This document shows positions 41,560 to 50,361 of a DNA stretch of 64,000 nt, one piece after another. The stretch is from the NCBI RefSeq assembly GCF_965229315.1, contig NZ_CBDDJA010000002.1, forward strand, positions 806,001 to 870,000. Reading direction: 5' to 3'. Position 1 is the first letter of the stretch. Each line of letters starts with the position of its first letter. The position numbers were made by a program, and so were the translations under genes. The notes under the pieces were generated by a model. The model saw only the letters and a program-made list of their open reading frames with translations. It was not told the DNA's origin and did no database searches. The stretch comes from Pelomonas sp965229315 (GTDB taxonomy: Bacteria; Pseudomonadota; Gammaproteobacteria; Burkholderiales; Burkholderiaceae_C).

Positions 41560-42690
41560 ATGGCGAAAGCTGGATTCAGAAGATGGCAAGCCATGGCGGC
41601 CCTGATGCTGGGGGCGATGGCCGTGGCGCAGGCGGCCGAACCCGCCCCCGCCGGCAGCGAGGCACGCTGGGCCCGCATGCCCAAGCTGTACGGCCGCATC
41701 ACGGCCAACGAACTGGGCCTGGTCATCAACACGGCCGACCCCTACTCGGTCGCGGTGGGTGAGCGCTACGCCAAGCGCCGCGGCATCCCGGCGGCACAGA
41801 TCCTGCGCGTGGAGCTGCCGGTGCGGTTCTACCTGACGCGCGAGGAGTTCACGGCGCTGGACCAGACCATCCGCGACAAGATGCCGGAGCATGTCAACGG
41901 CCTGGCGCTGGCCTGGGTGCAGCCGTACGTGGTGGAGTGCAACTCGCTGACCAGCGCGCTGGGCATGGGCCTGCAGCCCAATGTCTGTGCACAGAGCTGC
42001 GCGCCCACACGCCCCAGTCCCTACACGGGCTACTTCGGTTCGCGGCCCTGGCTGGTGGTGGGCTTGCGGCCCACGATGCAGCTGGCCGCGCACTCCGTGC
42101 CGGCGGCGTTCGCGATGATCGAGCGCGGCATCGCGTCCGACCACACATTGGCTGGGGGCGCGGCCGATCCGGCGATGGCCTATCTCGCCTCCACGCCCGA
42201 CGGCGCGCGCAACGTGCGCGAGCGCCTGTTTCCCCCGGCAGGCCCCGTGCCGGGAGCGGCGGGCTTCGCCGTCGCGCGGGTGAAGAGCACCGCACTGCCG
42301 CCCCTGCGCCGCACGCTGATCTACGAAACCGGCCTGGAGCGCGTGCCGGCGCCGCTGGCCCACGAGTGGCTGCCCGGCGCGCTGGCCGACCACCTCACGT
42401 CGTTCGGCGGCCAGCTCGACCGCACGGGCAGCGACGGCCAGATGAACGTGCTCGACTGGATCGATGCCGGTGCGACGGCGACCTACGGCACCGTCACCGA
42501 GCCGTGCAACCACGTGCAGAAGTTCCCCAACCCGCAGGCGCTGATCCTGTCCTACGCCCAGGGCGTCAGCGCGCTGGAGGCCTACTGGCACAGCGTCGCC
42601 TGGCCGGCTCAGGGCGTGTTCGTGGGCGAGCCGCTGGCCGCGCCGTTCGCGCCGGTGCCCCAGCCGCCGGCGTCCGCGCCGGCGCCCTGA
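41560..42690 (+). CDS. TIGR03790 family protein, exosortase-associated
   Basis: The 376-residue exported protein has a signal peptide (about 1-26, MAVAQAAEP) and the family pattern: ANELGLVINTADPYSVAVGERYAKRRGIPA, LALAWVQPYVVECNSLTSALGMG, and a C-terminal CNHVQKFPNPQALILSYAQG and WPAQGVFVGEPLAAPF. TIGR03790 is an uncharacterised family reported to occur in species with exosortase, so this gene supports a PEP-CTERM sorting system in the organism. It overlaps hpnE by 82 bp in convergent orientation; the last 15 residues (Pro/Ala-rich) may be dispensable. Confidence 0.85.
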   Translation: MAKAGFRRWQAMAALMLGAMAVAQAAEPAPAGSEARWARMPKLYGRITANELGLVINTADPYSVAVGERYAKRRGIPAAQILRVELPVRFYLTREEFTALDQTIRDKMPEHVNGLALAWVQPYVVECNSLTSALGMGLQPNVCAQSCAPTRPSPYTGYFGSRPWLVVGLRPTMQLAAHSVPAAFAMIERGIASDHTLAGGAADPAMAYLASTPDGARNVRERLFPPAGPVPGAAGFAVARVKSTALPPLRRTLIYETGLERVPAPLAHEWLPGALADHLTSFGGQLDRTGSDGQMNVLDWIDAGATATYGTVTEPCNHVQKFPNPQALILSYAQGVSALEAYWHSVAWPAQGVFVGEPLAAPFAPVPQPPASAPAP

Positions 42691-43907
42691 GCGGCGGCCA
42701 TGCCCGCGCGCACGGCAGCTTCCAGCGTGGCGGGGTGGGGGCCGGCCACGTAGTCGCCCGCCGCCCACAGCCCCGGCGCGATGCGCGCGGGCGGGCGGGC
42801 CAGGCCCGGCGTGCAGGCGAAGGTGGCGCGCTTCTCGGTCAGCACCTTGTCGATGACGGGCGGCGTGGCCCAGGCCAGCTCCCGCTGCGCCTGCGCGAGC
42901 ACCGCCTCGGCGCAGCCGCCGCTGGCCACCCACGGGGCCGCGCCGCTGACGACGAAGGCGAAGCGCCCCGCCGCGCCGCCGAGCTGCCCGTGGTCGAAGA
43001 CGAACTGCGCCGGTGCGTCCGGCCCTTCGCGCAGCGCCAGCATCGGCGCGGGCAGGGCGCTGCCGGGGCTGTGCAGGTAGACGGTGACGATGGGCTCGAA
43101 GCGCAGCGATTGCGCCGTGGCCGCCCAGTCGGCATCCAGGGGCGCGACCAGGCGCGCGGCCTCGGTGCTGGTGCAGGCCAGCACGACGGCGTCGAACGCC
43201 TCGCCGTCCACACGCCAGCCCGGTTCAATGCCGTGCACGCGGGTGCCAAGCCGCAGCCGCTCGCCCAGCCAGGCGGTGGCTGGTGTGGCCAGCAACTCGG
43301 ACAGCGGCCGGCGCGGCAGCAGCAGGTCGGCGCTGCCCGCGCCGCTGAAGAGCGCGTCCTTGAGCACGCGCAGGAAGACCTGCGCGCTGGCCTGCGAGGC
43401 CGGCGTGTTCAGCGCGGCCACGCACAGCGGCTCCACGAGGTCGCGATTCACGTCGCGCGGCAGCCGGGCGCACAGCGCCGCCACGCTCAAGGTGTCAGCA
43501 CACTGGAAGCCCCGCGCCAGCCAGCCGGCCGCCGCCATCAGCAGGCCCAGCCGCGCCGAAAGGGGCCAGCCGCGATGCGCCAGCACGCCGCGTGCGAATG
43601 CGACGAGCGGCGGGCCGGGCGGCAGCCGCAGGCCCGCCTCGTCCGGGTAGGGCAGGGCGAGCGGCAGGCGCTGGAGCACCTGTTCCGGCGCCACGCCCAG
43701 GCGCCGCATCAGCGCCAGGCTGTCGCGGTAGGCGCCGATGAGGATGTGCTGGCCGTTGTCGTACGGGGGCTCACCCGCCACGCTGCGTGCCCGGCCGCCG
43801 AGCTGCGGCGCCATCTCGAAGACCGTGATGTGGTGGCCCGCGTCGGCCAGCGTCACCGCGGCAGCGATGCCCGCCCAGCCGCCGCCGATGACGGCGACGC
43901 GGCTCAC
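42609..43907 (-). CDS. hpnE: Squalene-associated FAD-dependent desaturase HpnE
   Basis: The 432-residue flavoprotein oxidises hydroxysqualene-type intermediates to squalene in the HpnCDE route. The N-terminal FAD-binding motif VIGGGWAGIAAAVTLADAGH is followed by FEMAPQLGGRARS and YDNGQHILIGAYRD, and by a C-terminal GLWAAGDYVAGPHPATLEAAVRAG. Start GTG 43907 overlaps the hpnD stop (GTGA 43904-43907). The last 25 residues (Gly/Ala-rich) overlap the convergent TIGR03790 gene and lie beyond the family core. Confidence 0.93.
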   Translation of the reverse strand: MSRVAVIGGGWAGIAAAVTLADAGHHITVFEMAPQLGGRARSVAGEPPYDNGQHILIGAYRDSLALMRRLGVAPEQVLQRLPLALPYPDEAGLRLPPGPPLVAFARGVLAHRGWPLSARLGLLMAAAGWLARGFQCADTLSVAALCARLPRDVNRDLVEPLCVAALNTPASQASAQVFLRVLKDALFSGAGSADLLLPRRPLSELLATPATAWLGERLRLGTRVHGIEPGWRVDGEAFDAVVLACTSTEAARLVAPLDADWAATAQSLRFEPIVTVYLHSPGSALPAPMLALREGPDAPAQFVFDHGQLGGAAGRFAFVVSGAAPWVASGGCAEAVLAQAQRELAWATPPVIDKVLTEKRATFACTPGLARPPARIAPGLWAAGDYVAGPHPATLEAAVRAGMAAAQGAGADAGGWGTGANGAASGSPTNTP

Positions 43908-44752
43908 CGCCCGCGCCAGTTGGTCTTCATCGCGATCCAGAGCTTGCGCAGCGGCGTCAGCGCGATGCGCTGGTGCAGCACCTGGAAGGCCTCGCGTTCG
44001 ATCTCGACGAGCAGCGCGCGGTAGATGTTGGCCATCATGAGTCCCGGCTTCTGCGTGGCGCGGTCGGCTTCGGGCAGCAGCGCCAGCGCCTCGTCGTAGA
44101 GCCGGTGCGCGCGCTCGGCCTGGAAGGTCATCAGCGCCGTGAAGCGCTCGCTGTAGCCCCAGGGCTTGGTGCGCAACAGGATGTCGCTGGCTTTCACGCC
44201 GAACTGCTGCAGCTCGTTCACGGGCAGGTAGATGCGCCCGCGCCGCGCGTCGTCGCCCACGTCGCGGATGATGTTGGTGAGCTGCATCGCCAGGCCCAGC
44301 TTGTGGGCGTAGGCGATGGTCTGCGGCTGCGTGCGGCCGAAGATGCTGCTGGCCACCTCGCCCACCACGCCGGCCACCAGGTGGCAGTAGCGCTGCAGGC
44401 CGGGGAAGTCCAGGTAGCGCGTCTGCTGCAGGTCCATCTCGCAGCCTTCGATGACGGCGTTCAGGTGCTCCAGCCGGATGTCGTAGGCGGCGGTGTGTGG
44501 CATCAGCGCCTTCATGACGGGGTGGCTGGGCTGGCCGGCGAAGGCGCTGGCCGCCTCCTTGCGCCACCAGGCCAGCTTGGTCGCGGCCACGCCGGCGTCC
44601 TGCGTCTCGTCGACGACGTCGTCCACCTCGCGGCAGAAGGCGTAGAAGGCCGTGATCGCCGCGCGCCGGGGCGGCGGCAGGAACAGGAAGGCGTAATAGA
44701 AGCTGGAGCCGCTCGCGGCGGCCTTTTGCTGGACGTACTGTTCGGGAGTCAC
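43904..44752 (-). CDS. hpnD: Presqualene diphosphate synthase HpnD
   Basis: The 282-residue trans-isoprenyl synthase condenses two farnesyl diphosphates to presqualene diphosphate. The Asp-rich sites are CREVDDVVDE (about 42-51) and LTNIIRDVGDDARRGRIYLP (about 160), binding Mg and diphosphate. It is the second gene of hpnCDE. Homology to phytoene synthase exists, but the operon context with hpnC and hpnE supports squalene synthesis. Confidence 0.94.
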   Translation of the reverse strand: MTPEQYVQQKAAASGSSFYYAFLFLPPPRRAAITAFYAFCREVDDVVDETQDAGVAATKLAWWRKEAASAFAGQPSHPVMKALMPHTAAYDIRLEHLNAVIEGCEMDLQQTRYLDFPGLQRYCHLVAGVVGEVASSIFGRTQPQTIAYAHKLGLAMQLTNIIRDVGDDARRGRIYLPVNELQQFGVKASDILLRTKPWGYSERFTALMTFQAERAHRLYDEALALLPEADRATQKPGLMMANIYRALLVEIEREAFQVLHQRIALTPLRKLWIAMKTNWRGR

Positions 44753-44762
44753 GGCGCTGGCG

Positions 44763-45599
44763 TCATGGTGCGGCCCGCATTGTCAATGCGCGCCAGGCCA
44801 GGCGAGGGGCGTCCCAAACCCTGAGGGCGGGGCGGTGCAGCAGGCTGTCGTGCCCGCGCGCCTCGATCTTGTCGAGGATGGCCAGGCCGCCCTGCACGAC
44901 GAAGCGCAGCTCCCAGCCGGCGCGGCCGGGCAGCGCCAGGGCCAGCGGTGCGCCTTCGCGCATCAGCGTGCGCGCCCAGCCGCACAGGTCGGCGATCAGC
45001 GCGCGGGCCGCGGGGCTGTCGCGGCAGGCCAGCACGTCGCCCGCGCTGACGCCGTGGCGGTCGAGGTCCGCCTGCGGCACGTACAGGCGGCCGTTGGGGC
45101 CGTCGCGGCTGAAGTCCTGCCAGAAGTTGATGAGCTGCAGCGCGGAGCAGATGGCGTCCGATCGCCGCAGGGCGTCGCCGTCGTTCACGCCGTACAGGCC
45201 CAGCAGCAGGCGTCCCACCGGGTTGGCCGAGCGGCGGCAGTAGTCCAGCAGCTGGGCGCGGTCGCTGTAGCGCGGCGGGGTCAGGTCCTGCTCGAAGGCG
45301 TCCAGCAGGTCGTGCAGCAGCGCAGGCTGCAGCCGGTGCATCTCGCGCTTCAGGGGCTGGAAGACGTGAATCCAGCGCGGTGAAGCCGCCTGGCCGGCCA
45401 CGATGGCGGCCAGATCGGCGCGATAGTCGTGCAAGGCCTGCGCGCGCTCGGCCGTGGGAGCGTCGCCCTCGTCGGCCAGGTCGTCCGCCGTGCGGGCGAA
45501 GTAGTAAATCGCGGCCACCGCCGGCCTCAGGGCGGGCGGGCACAGTACCGAAGCGACGGGGAAGTTCTCGTAGTGGTCGACGCTCAAGCTGTTTCTCAA
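44763..45599 (-). CDS. hpnC: Squalene synthase HpnC
   Basis: The 278-residue HpnC converts presqualene diphosphate to hydroxysqualene. Motifs: NFPVASVLCPPALRPAVAAIYYFARTADDLADEG, read in parts, with DDLADE as the first Asp-rich site, and LQLINFWQDFSRDGPNGRLYVP as the second. It heads the hpnCDE operon, with 10 bp to hpnD. Squalene-hopene cyclase (shc) is not in the window, so hopanoid production is likely but unproven. Confidence 0.94.
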   Translation of the reverse strand: MRNSLSVDHYENFPVASVLCPPALRPAVAAIYYFARTADDLADEGDAPTAERAQALHDYRADLAAIVAGQAASPRWIHVFQPLKREMHRLQPALLHDLLDAFEQDLTPPRYSDRAQLLDYCRRSANPVGRLLLGLYGVNDGDALRRSDAICSALQLINFWQDFSRDGPNGRLYVPQADLDRHGVSAGDVLACRDSPAARALIADLCGWARTLMREGAPLALALPGRAGWELRFVVQGGLAILDKIEARGHDSLLHRPALRVWDAPRLAWRALTMRAAP

Positions 45600-45644
45600 G
45601 TTCCGCTTGCAAAGCCCCGATGTTTCAGCGAAGTTCAGCGAGGT

Positions 45645-45674
45645 TTGACAGTTGTCACAGGGCCTGAATACATT
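45645..45674 (+). promoter_or_regulatory. Promoter of the RND efflux genes
   Basis: TTGACA (45645-45650), 18 bases, TACATT (45669-45674). The -35 overlaps a palindrome TGACAGTTGTCA (45646-45657). A 10-bp tandem repeat, TTCAGCGAAG/TTCAGCGAGG (45624-45643), lies just upstream. Confidence 0.65.
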
Positions 45675-45676
45675 AC

Positions 45677-45690
45677 TGACCCGCTGGTCA
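45677..45690. promoter_or_regulatory. Palindromic operator candidate at the efflux promoter
   Basis: TGACC (45677-45681) and GGTCA (45686-45690) form a perfect inverted repeat with a CGCT spacer, overlapping the expected start point (about 45681). TetR-like or MarR-like repressors bind such sites, but no regulator gene is adjacent. Confidence 0.55.
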
Positions 45691-45731
45691 TTAAATTTTA
45701 TGGCCGGTCGTTACATCCTGCCGAGGTCTGA

Positions 45732-46874
45732 ATGCCCCATCTTCTGCGTCTAGCACCGCCCCTGCTGTTGGCGGTGCTGCTGTCCGCCCTGCTGTCCGGG
45801 TGTGGCAAGCAGTCCGCCGCCCCGGAACCGGAGCGCTCGGTGCGCACGCAACTCGTCAGTGCTGGTTCGGCCAGCGCCAGCCACGAGTATGCCGGCGAGG
45901 TGAAGCCACGCATCGAGTCGCGGCTGTCGTTCCGTGTCGGCGGCAAGCTGCTGAGCCGTTCGGTCAATCTCGGCGACGCCGTGAAGCCGGGCCAGGCGCT
46001 GGCCCGCATCGACGCGCAGGACCTGAAGCTGGCCCAGGCCGCTGCGGCCGCCGGGGTGGCCGCCGCGCGTACCAACCGCGACCAGGCGGGTGCGGACTAC
46101 AAGCGTTTCGTGGACTTGCAGCGCCAGGGCTTCATCAGTGCCGCAGAACTGGAGCGGCGCGACTCCGCCTTCAAGGCCGCGCAGGCCCAGCTCGAGCAGG
46201 CCAAGGCGCAGGCGGACGTGCAGGGCAACCAGGCCGGCTACGCGCAACTGGTGGCCGACGTGGCCGGCGTGGTGACTGGCATCGACGCCGAACCCGGCCA
46301 GGTGCTGGCCGCCGGCACGCCGGTCGTGCGCGTGGCGCTGGACGGTCCGCGCGACATCGTCTTCTCGGTGCCCGAGGACCAGATCGCCCGCGTGCGCGCC
46401 GCCGCCAGCCAGCCGGGCGCGCTGCAGGTGCGCCTGTGGGGCAGCGACAAGACCTACCCGCTGACCTTGCGCGAGGTGTCCGCCGCGGCTGATCCGGCCA
46501 CCCGCACCTTCCTCATCAAGGCCGATGCCGGCAAGCTGGACGCCCGGCTGGGCCAGTCCGCCACCGTCGTGCTGGCGCTGCCGCAGAGGGGCAACGTCAT
46601 CAAGCTGCCGCTGGCGGCCGTGCTGCAGCAGAGCGGCAAGACGTCCGTCTGGGTGCTGGACGGCGGCTCCATGACCGTCAAGGCGGTGCCCGTGCAGGTG
46701 GGCGGCGCCGAGGGCAACGATGTCGTCATCGCCGGCGGCCTGACCGAAGGCCAGGAGGTCGTCGTGGCGGGCGTGCACGTGCTCAACCCGGGGCAGAAGG
46801 TCAAACGCTACGTGCCGCCGCGCACGACCGGGGCCACCGCCGCCACGCCCGCGCCCGCTGCGGCTTCACGCTGA
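45732..46874 (+). CDS. RND efflux periplasmic adaptor subunit (membrane fusion lipoprotein)
   Basis: The 380-residue adaptor has a lipoprotein signal (LLSALLSGCGK, Cys about residue 23). Then come a barrel-sandwich domain split by a coiled coil (LSFRVGGKLLSRSVNLGDAVKPGQAL ... VADVAGVVTGIDAEPGQVLAAG), and beta-barrel and membrane-proximal domains with GQSATVVLALP and GLTEGQEVVVAGVHVLNPGQKV. It links the inner-membrane pump to an outer-membrane channel; none is encoded here. It is 13 bp from the RND pump gene. Confidence 0.93.
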   Translation: MPHLLRLAPPLLLAVLLSALLSGCGKQSAAPEPERSVRTQLVSAGSASASHEYAGEVKPRIESRLSFRVGGKLLSRSVNLGDAVKPGQALARIDAQDLKLAQAAAAAGVAAARTNRDQAGADYKRFVDLQRQGFISAAELERRDSAFKAAQAQLEQAKAQADVQGNQAGYAQLVADVAGVVTGIDAEPGQVLAAGTPVVRVALDGPRDIVFSVPEDQIARVRAAASQPGALQVRLWGSDKTYPLTLREVSAAADPATRTFLIKADAGKLDARLGQSATVVLALPQRGNVIKLPLAAVLQQSGKTSVWVLDGGSMTVKAVPVQVGGAEGNDVVIAGGLTEGQEVVVAGVHVLNPGQKVKRYVPPRTTGATAATPAPAAASR

Positions 46875-46887
46875 ACCGGGCCCGCGC

Positions 46888-49800
46888 ATGAACAGCTCCC
46901 CCGTGACCAAGCAGCCCCGCGTCGGCGGCTTCAACGCCTCCCGCTGGGCGCTCGAACACCCGGCGCTGACGCGCTACCTGATGGTGGTGCTGATGCTGGC
47001 CGGCCTGGTCGGCTACTTCCAGCTCGGCCAGGACGAAGACCCGCCGTTCACCTTCCGCGCCATGGTCATCCAGGCCTTCTGGCCGGGCGCCACGGCGCAG
47101 CAGATGGCCGACCAGGTCACCGACAAGATCGAGAAGACGCTGCAGGAGGTGAACTACGCGGACAAGATCCGTTCGTACACCAAGCCGGGCGAGTCGCTGA
47201 CCATCTTCCAGGTCAAGGACAGCACGCCGCCCAAGGAGGTGGCCGACCTCTGGTACCAGACGCGCAAGAAGATCGGCGACATGCGCAGCACGCTGCCGCA
47301 GGGCGTGCTGGGCCCGGTGTTCAACGACGAGTTCGGCGACGTCTACGGCTCCATCTACGCACTGTCCGCCGACGGCTTCAGCCGCGAGGAGCTGCGCGAG
47401 CATGCCGACCGTGTGCGCCAGGCGCTGCTGCAGGTCAAGGACGTGGCCAAGGTCGAGATTTTCGGCATCCAGCCCGAGAAGCTCTTCATCGAGGTCTCGC
47501 AGAAGCGGCTCGCGCAACTGGGCCTGGATTTCAACCAGGTCATCAGCCAGATCGGCGCGCAGAACGCCGTGGAGGGCGCGGGCCTGCTGAACGCCGGCAG
47601 CGCCAACTTCCAGGTGCGCGTGCAAGGCCAGTTCGCGGCGGCCAAGGACCTGGCCGAGGTGCCGATTCGCGCCGTGAACCCGCAGACCGGCGTGGCCAGC
47701 CAGATGCGGCTGGGTGACATCGCCGAGATCAAGCGCGACTACGTGGACCCACCCACCACCCTGGTGCGCCACCAGGGCAAGGAGGTGCTGGCGCTGGGCA
47801 TCTCGATGGCCAAGGGCGGCGACATCATCGCGATGGGCAAGGCGCTGAACGTGACGCTGAAGGCCGTCGAGCGCGACCTGCCGGCAGGCATCCGCCTGGA
47901 GCAGGTGCAGGACCAGCCCAAGGCCGTGTCCAAGTCGGTGGGCGAGTTCGTGCACGTGCTCATCGAGGCCGTCGTCATCGTGCTGGCCGTGAGCTTCATC
48001 TCGCTGGGCCTGCACGTGCGGCCCGGCTGGAAGTTCAGCATCGACGTCTGGCCGGGCCTGGTCGTGGGCATCACCATCCCGCTGGTGCTCGCGATCACGT
48101 TCGTGACGATGTTCTATTGGGGCGTCGGGCTGCACAAGATCTCGCTGGGTTCGCTGATCATCGCGCTGGGCCTGCTGGTGGATGACGCCATCATTGCCGT
48201 CGAGATGATGGTGCGCAAGCTCGAAGAGGGCTACGACAAGATGCACGCCGCCACCTACGCCTACGACGTGACGGCCATGCCCATGCTGACCGGCACGCTG
48301 ATCACGGCGGTGGGCTTCCTGCCCATCGGCCTGGCCAAGTCCACCGTGGGCGAATACACGTTCGCCATCTTCGCCGTCACGGCGGCGGCGCTGGTCATCT
48401 CGTGGTTCGTGTCCATCTACTTCGTGCCCTACCTGGGCGCGCTGCTGCTCAAGAGCAAGCAGGCGGCCGGCGGCGAGGTGCACGAGCTGTTCGACACGCC
48501 GTTCTACAACCGCTTCCGCGCCATGGTGCTGTGGTGCGTGGAGAACCGCTGGAAGACCATCGGCCTGACGCTGCTCGTCTTCGCGCTGGGCATCGTGGGC
48601 ATGGGGCGCGTGCAGCAGCAGTTCTTTCCCGATTCCAGCCGTCCCGAGGTGCTGGTGGATCTGTGGCTGCCCGAGGGCTCCACCATCCAGGAGACCGAGG
48701 CGCTGGCCAGGCGCTTCGAGGTGCGCATGATGAAGGAGCCGGGGATCGCGACCGTGACGTCCTGGATCGGCTCCGGCGTGCCGCGCTTTTACCTGCCGCT
48801 GGACCAGATCTTCCCGCAGGCCAATGTGACGCAGTCCATCCTGGTCCCGAAGAGCCTGGCGGAACGCGAGGAGTTGCGCAAGCGCCTGCCCACGGTGCTG
48901 GCCGACGAGTTCCCGGAGGCGCGCGGCCGTGTGAAGCTGCTGCCCAACGGGCCGCCCGTGCCTTACCCGGTGCAGTTCCGCGTGGCGGGGGCGGACCCCA
49001 GGATCGTTCGCGACTGGGCCGACAAGGCCAAGGACATCCTGCGCGCCAACCCCAACATGCGTGGCGTGAACGACAACTGGAACGAGAACGTCAAGACGCT
49101 GCGCCTGAACATCGACCAGGACAAGGCGCGGGCGCTGGGCGTCACGAGCCAGGGCCTGGCGCAGTCGGCGCGCACGCTGCTGTCGGGCACGGTCATCGGC
49201 CAGTACCGCGAGGCCGACAAGCTGGTCGACATCGTGCTGCGCCAGCCGGCCGACGAACGGGCCGTCATCACCGACATCGCCAACGCCTACGTACCCACCA
49301 GCACCGGCCGCGCCATCCCGCTGACGCAGATCGCCAAGGTCGAATTCGACTGGGAGCCCGGCGTCATGTGGCGCGAGGGCCGCAACTACGCCGTGACGGT
49401 GCAGGGTGATGTGGCCGAGGGTCTGCAGGGCGCCACCGTCACGAAGGAAGTCTGGCCCCAACTGGATGAGCTGCAGAAGCAGATGCCGACCGGCTATCGC
49501 ATCGACATCGCCGGTGCGGTGGAAGAAAGCAGCAAGGGCCAGGGCTCCATCGTTGCCGGCGTGCCGCTGATGCTGTTCATCACGTTCACGCTGCTGATGC
49601 TGCAACTGCAGAGCTTCAGTCGCGCGATGCTGGTGTTCCTGACCGGGCCGCTGGGCATCGCGGGTGTCGCGATGGCGCTGCTGCTGCTGGGCCGGCCGTT
49701 CGGCTTCGTCGCGCAACTGGGTGTCATCGCGCTGATGGGCATGATCATGCGCAACTCGGTGATCCTCATCGACCAGATCGAGCAGGACCGCGCCCGCGGT

Positions 49801-50064
49801 GTGCCGGACTGGTCCGCCATCGTCGAGTCCGCGGTACGGCGCTTCCGCCCCATCGTGCTGACGGCGGCGGCCGCCGTGCTGGCGATGATCCCGCTGTCGC
49901 GCAGCGTGTTCTGGGGGCCGATGGCTGTGGCCATCATGGGTGGCCTGATCGTCGCCACCGCGCTGACGCTGCTGGCGCTGCCGGCGATGTACGCGGCCTG
50001 GTTCCGCGTGCAGCGGCCCCACGAGCACAGCCGCCTGCACACCGAACCCGGCGCGCCGCTTTGA
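46888..50064 (+). CDS. RND family efflux pump, inner-membrane subunit
   Basis: The 1058-residue proton-driven pump has 12 membrane helices and two large periplasmic loops. Family landmarks: GYFQLGQDEDPPFTFRAMVI near the N-terminus, LGLLVDDAIIAVEMMVRKLEEG with the paired Asp of helix 4, and the C-half GPLGIAGVAMALLLLGRPFGF and MRNSVILIDQIEQDR. It resembles uncharacterised HAE1-like pumps with a FTFR start motif rather than AcrB itself. Substrates are unknown. The adaptor gene precedes it; the outer-membrane factor is not in the window. Confidence 0.93.
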   Translation: MNSSPVTKQPRVGGFNASRWALEHPALTRYLMVVLMLAGLVGYFQLGQDEDPPFTFRAMVIQAFWPGATAQQMADQVTDKIEKTLQEVNYADKIRSYTKPGESLTIFQVKDSTPPKEVADLWYQTRKKIGDMRSTLPQGVLGPVFNDEFGDVYGSIYALSADGFSREELREHADRVRQALLQVKDVAKVEIFGIQPEKLFIEVSQKRLAQLGLDFNQVISQIGAQNAVEGAGLLNAGSANFQVRVQGQFAAAKDLAEVPIRAVNPQTGVASQMRLGDIAEIKRDYVDPPTTLVRHQGKEVLALGISMAKGGDIIAMGKALNVTLKAVERDLPAGIRLEQVQDQPKAVSKSVGEFVHVLIEAVVIVLAVSFISLGLHVRPGWKFSIDVWPGLVVGITIPLVLAITFVTMFYWGVGLHKISLGSLIIALGLLVDDAIIAVEMMVRKLEEGYDKMHAATYAYDVTAMPMLTGTLITAVGFLPIGLAKSTVGEYTFAIFAVTAAALVISWFVSIYFVPYLGALLLKSKQAAGGEVHELFDTPFYNRFRAMVLWCVENRWKTIGLTLLVFALGIVGMGRVQQQFFPDSSRPEVLVDLWLPEGSTIQETEALARRFEVRMMKEPGIATVTSWIGSGVPRFYLPLDQIFPQANVTQSILVPKSLAEREELRKRLPTVLADEFPEARGRVKLLPNGPPVPYPVQFRVAGADPRIVRDWADKAKDILRANPNMRGVNDNWNENVKTLRLNIDQDKARALGVTSQGLAQSARTLLSGTVIGQYREADKLVDIVLRQPADERAVITDIANAYVPTSTGRAIPLTQIAKVEFDWEPGVMWREGRNYAVTVQGDVAEGLQGATVTKEVWPQLDELQKQMPTGYRIDIAGAVEESSKGQGSIVAGVPLMLFITFTLLMLQLQSFSRAMLVFLTGPLGIAGVAMALLLLGRPFGFVAQLGVIALMGMIMRNSVILIDQIEQDRARGVPDWSAIVESAVRRFRPIVLTAAAAVLAMIPLSRSVFWGPMAVAIMGGLIVATALTLLALPAMYAAWFRVQRPHEHSRLHTEPGAPL

Positions 50065-50108
50065 TGCGCGCGGCCAGCGTTTCCTCAAGGTCGGTTTTCA
50101 GGGTTTGT

Positions 50109-50131
50109 GCCGCCCCCGACCAAGGGGCGGC
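50109..50131 (+). terminator. Hairpin after the RND genes
   Basis: GCCGCCCC (50109-50116) and GGGGCGGC (50124-50131) form an 8-bp stem with a seven-base loop. No T tract. A -10-like TACAAT (50153-50158) for the tRNA follows. Confidence 0.5.
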
Positions 50132-50248
50132 GGGCTGACCGCGCGAGGTCGCTACAATCGCCGGTTTGCCGAATCGCCTACGGGGTTGCCACGGCATGAA
50201 CATGAGCGCGAGAGTGGTCATGCGAGTACGGGCAGCCCAACCCAGACC

Positions 50249-50335
50249 GCGCGGGTGGCGAAATTGGTAGACGCACCAGGTTTAGGTCCTGACGCCTTCA
50301 CGGGCGTGCCGGTTCGAGTCCGGCCCCGCGCACCA
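50249..50335 (+). tRNA. tRNA-Leu (anticodon TAG)
   Basis: An 87-base gene with CCA encoded (50333-50335). Acceptor GCGCGGG pairs with CCCGCGC; the anticodon loop is TTTAGGT (anticodon TAG) and the long variable arm is typical of tRNA-Leu. It reads CUN codons, including the CTA codons of the leuA leader. It precedes tig, a common arrangement. Confidence 0.95.
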
Positions 50336-50361
50336 CTGTCAACAACGTTTCCGAGTCCATC

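Noticed and set aside
46801..50088. Very long open frame (about 1,095 codons) on the minus strand
   Set aside because: It lies antisense to the RND pump gene; its His/Gln/Arg-rich translation is typical of the shadow of GC-rich coding DNA.
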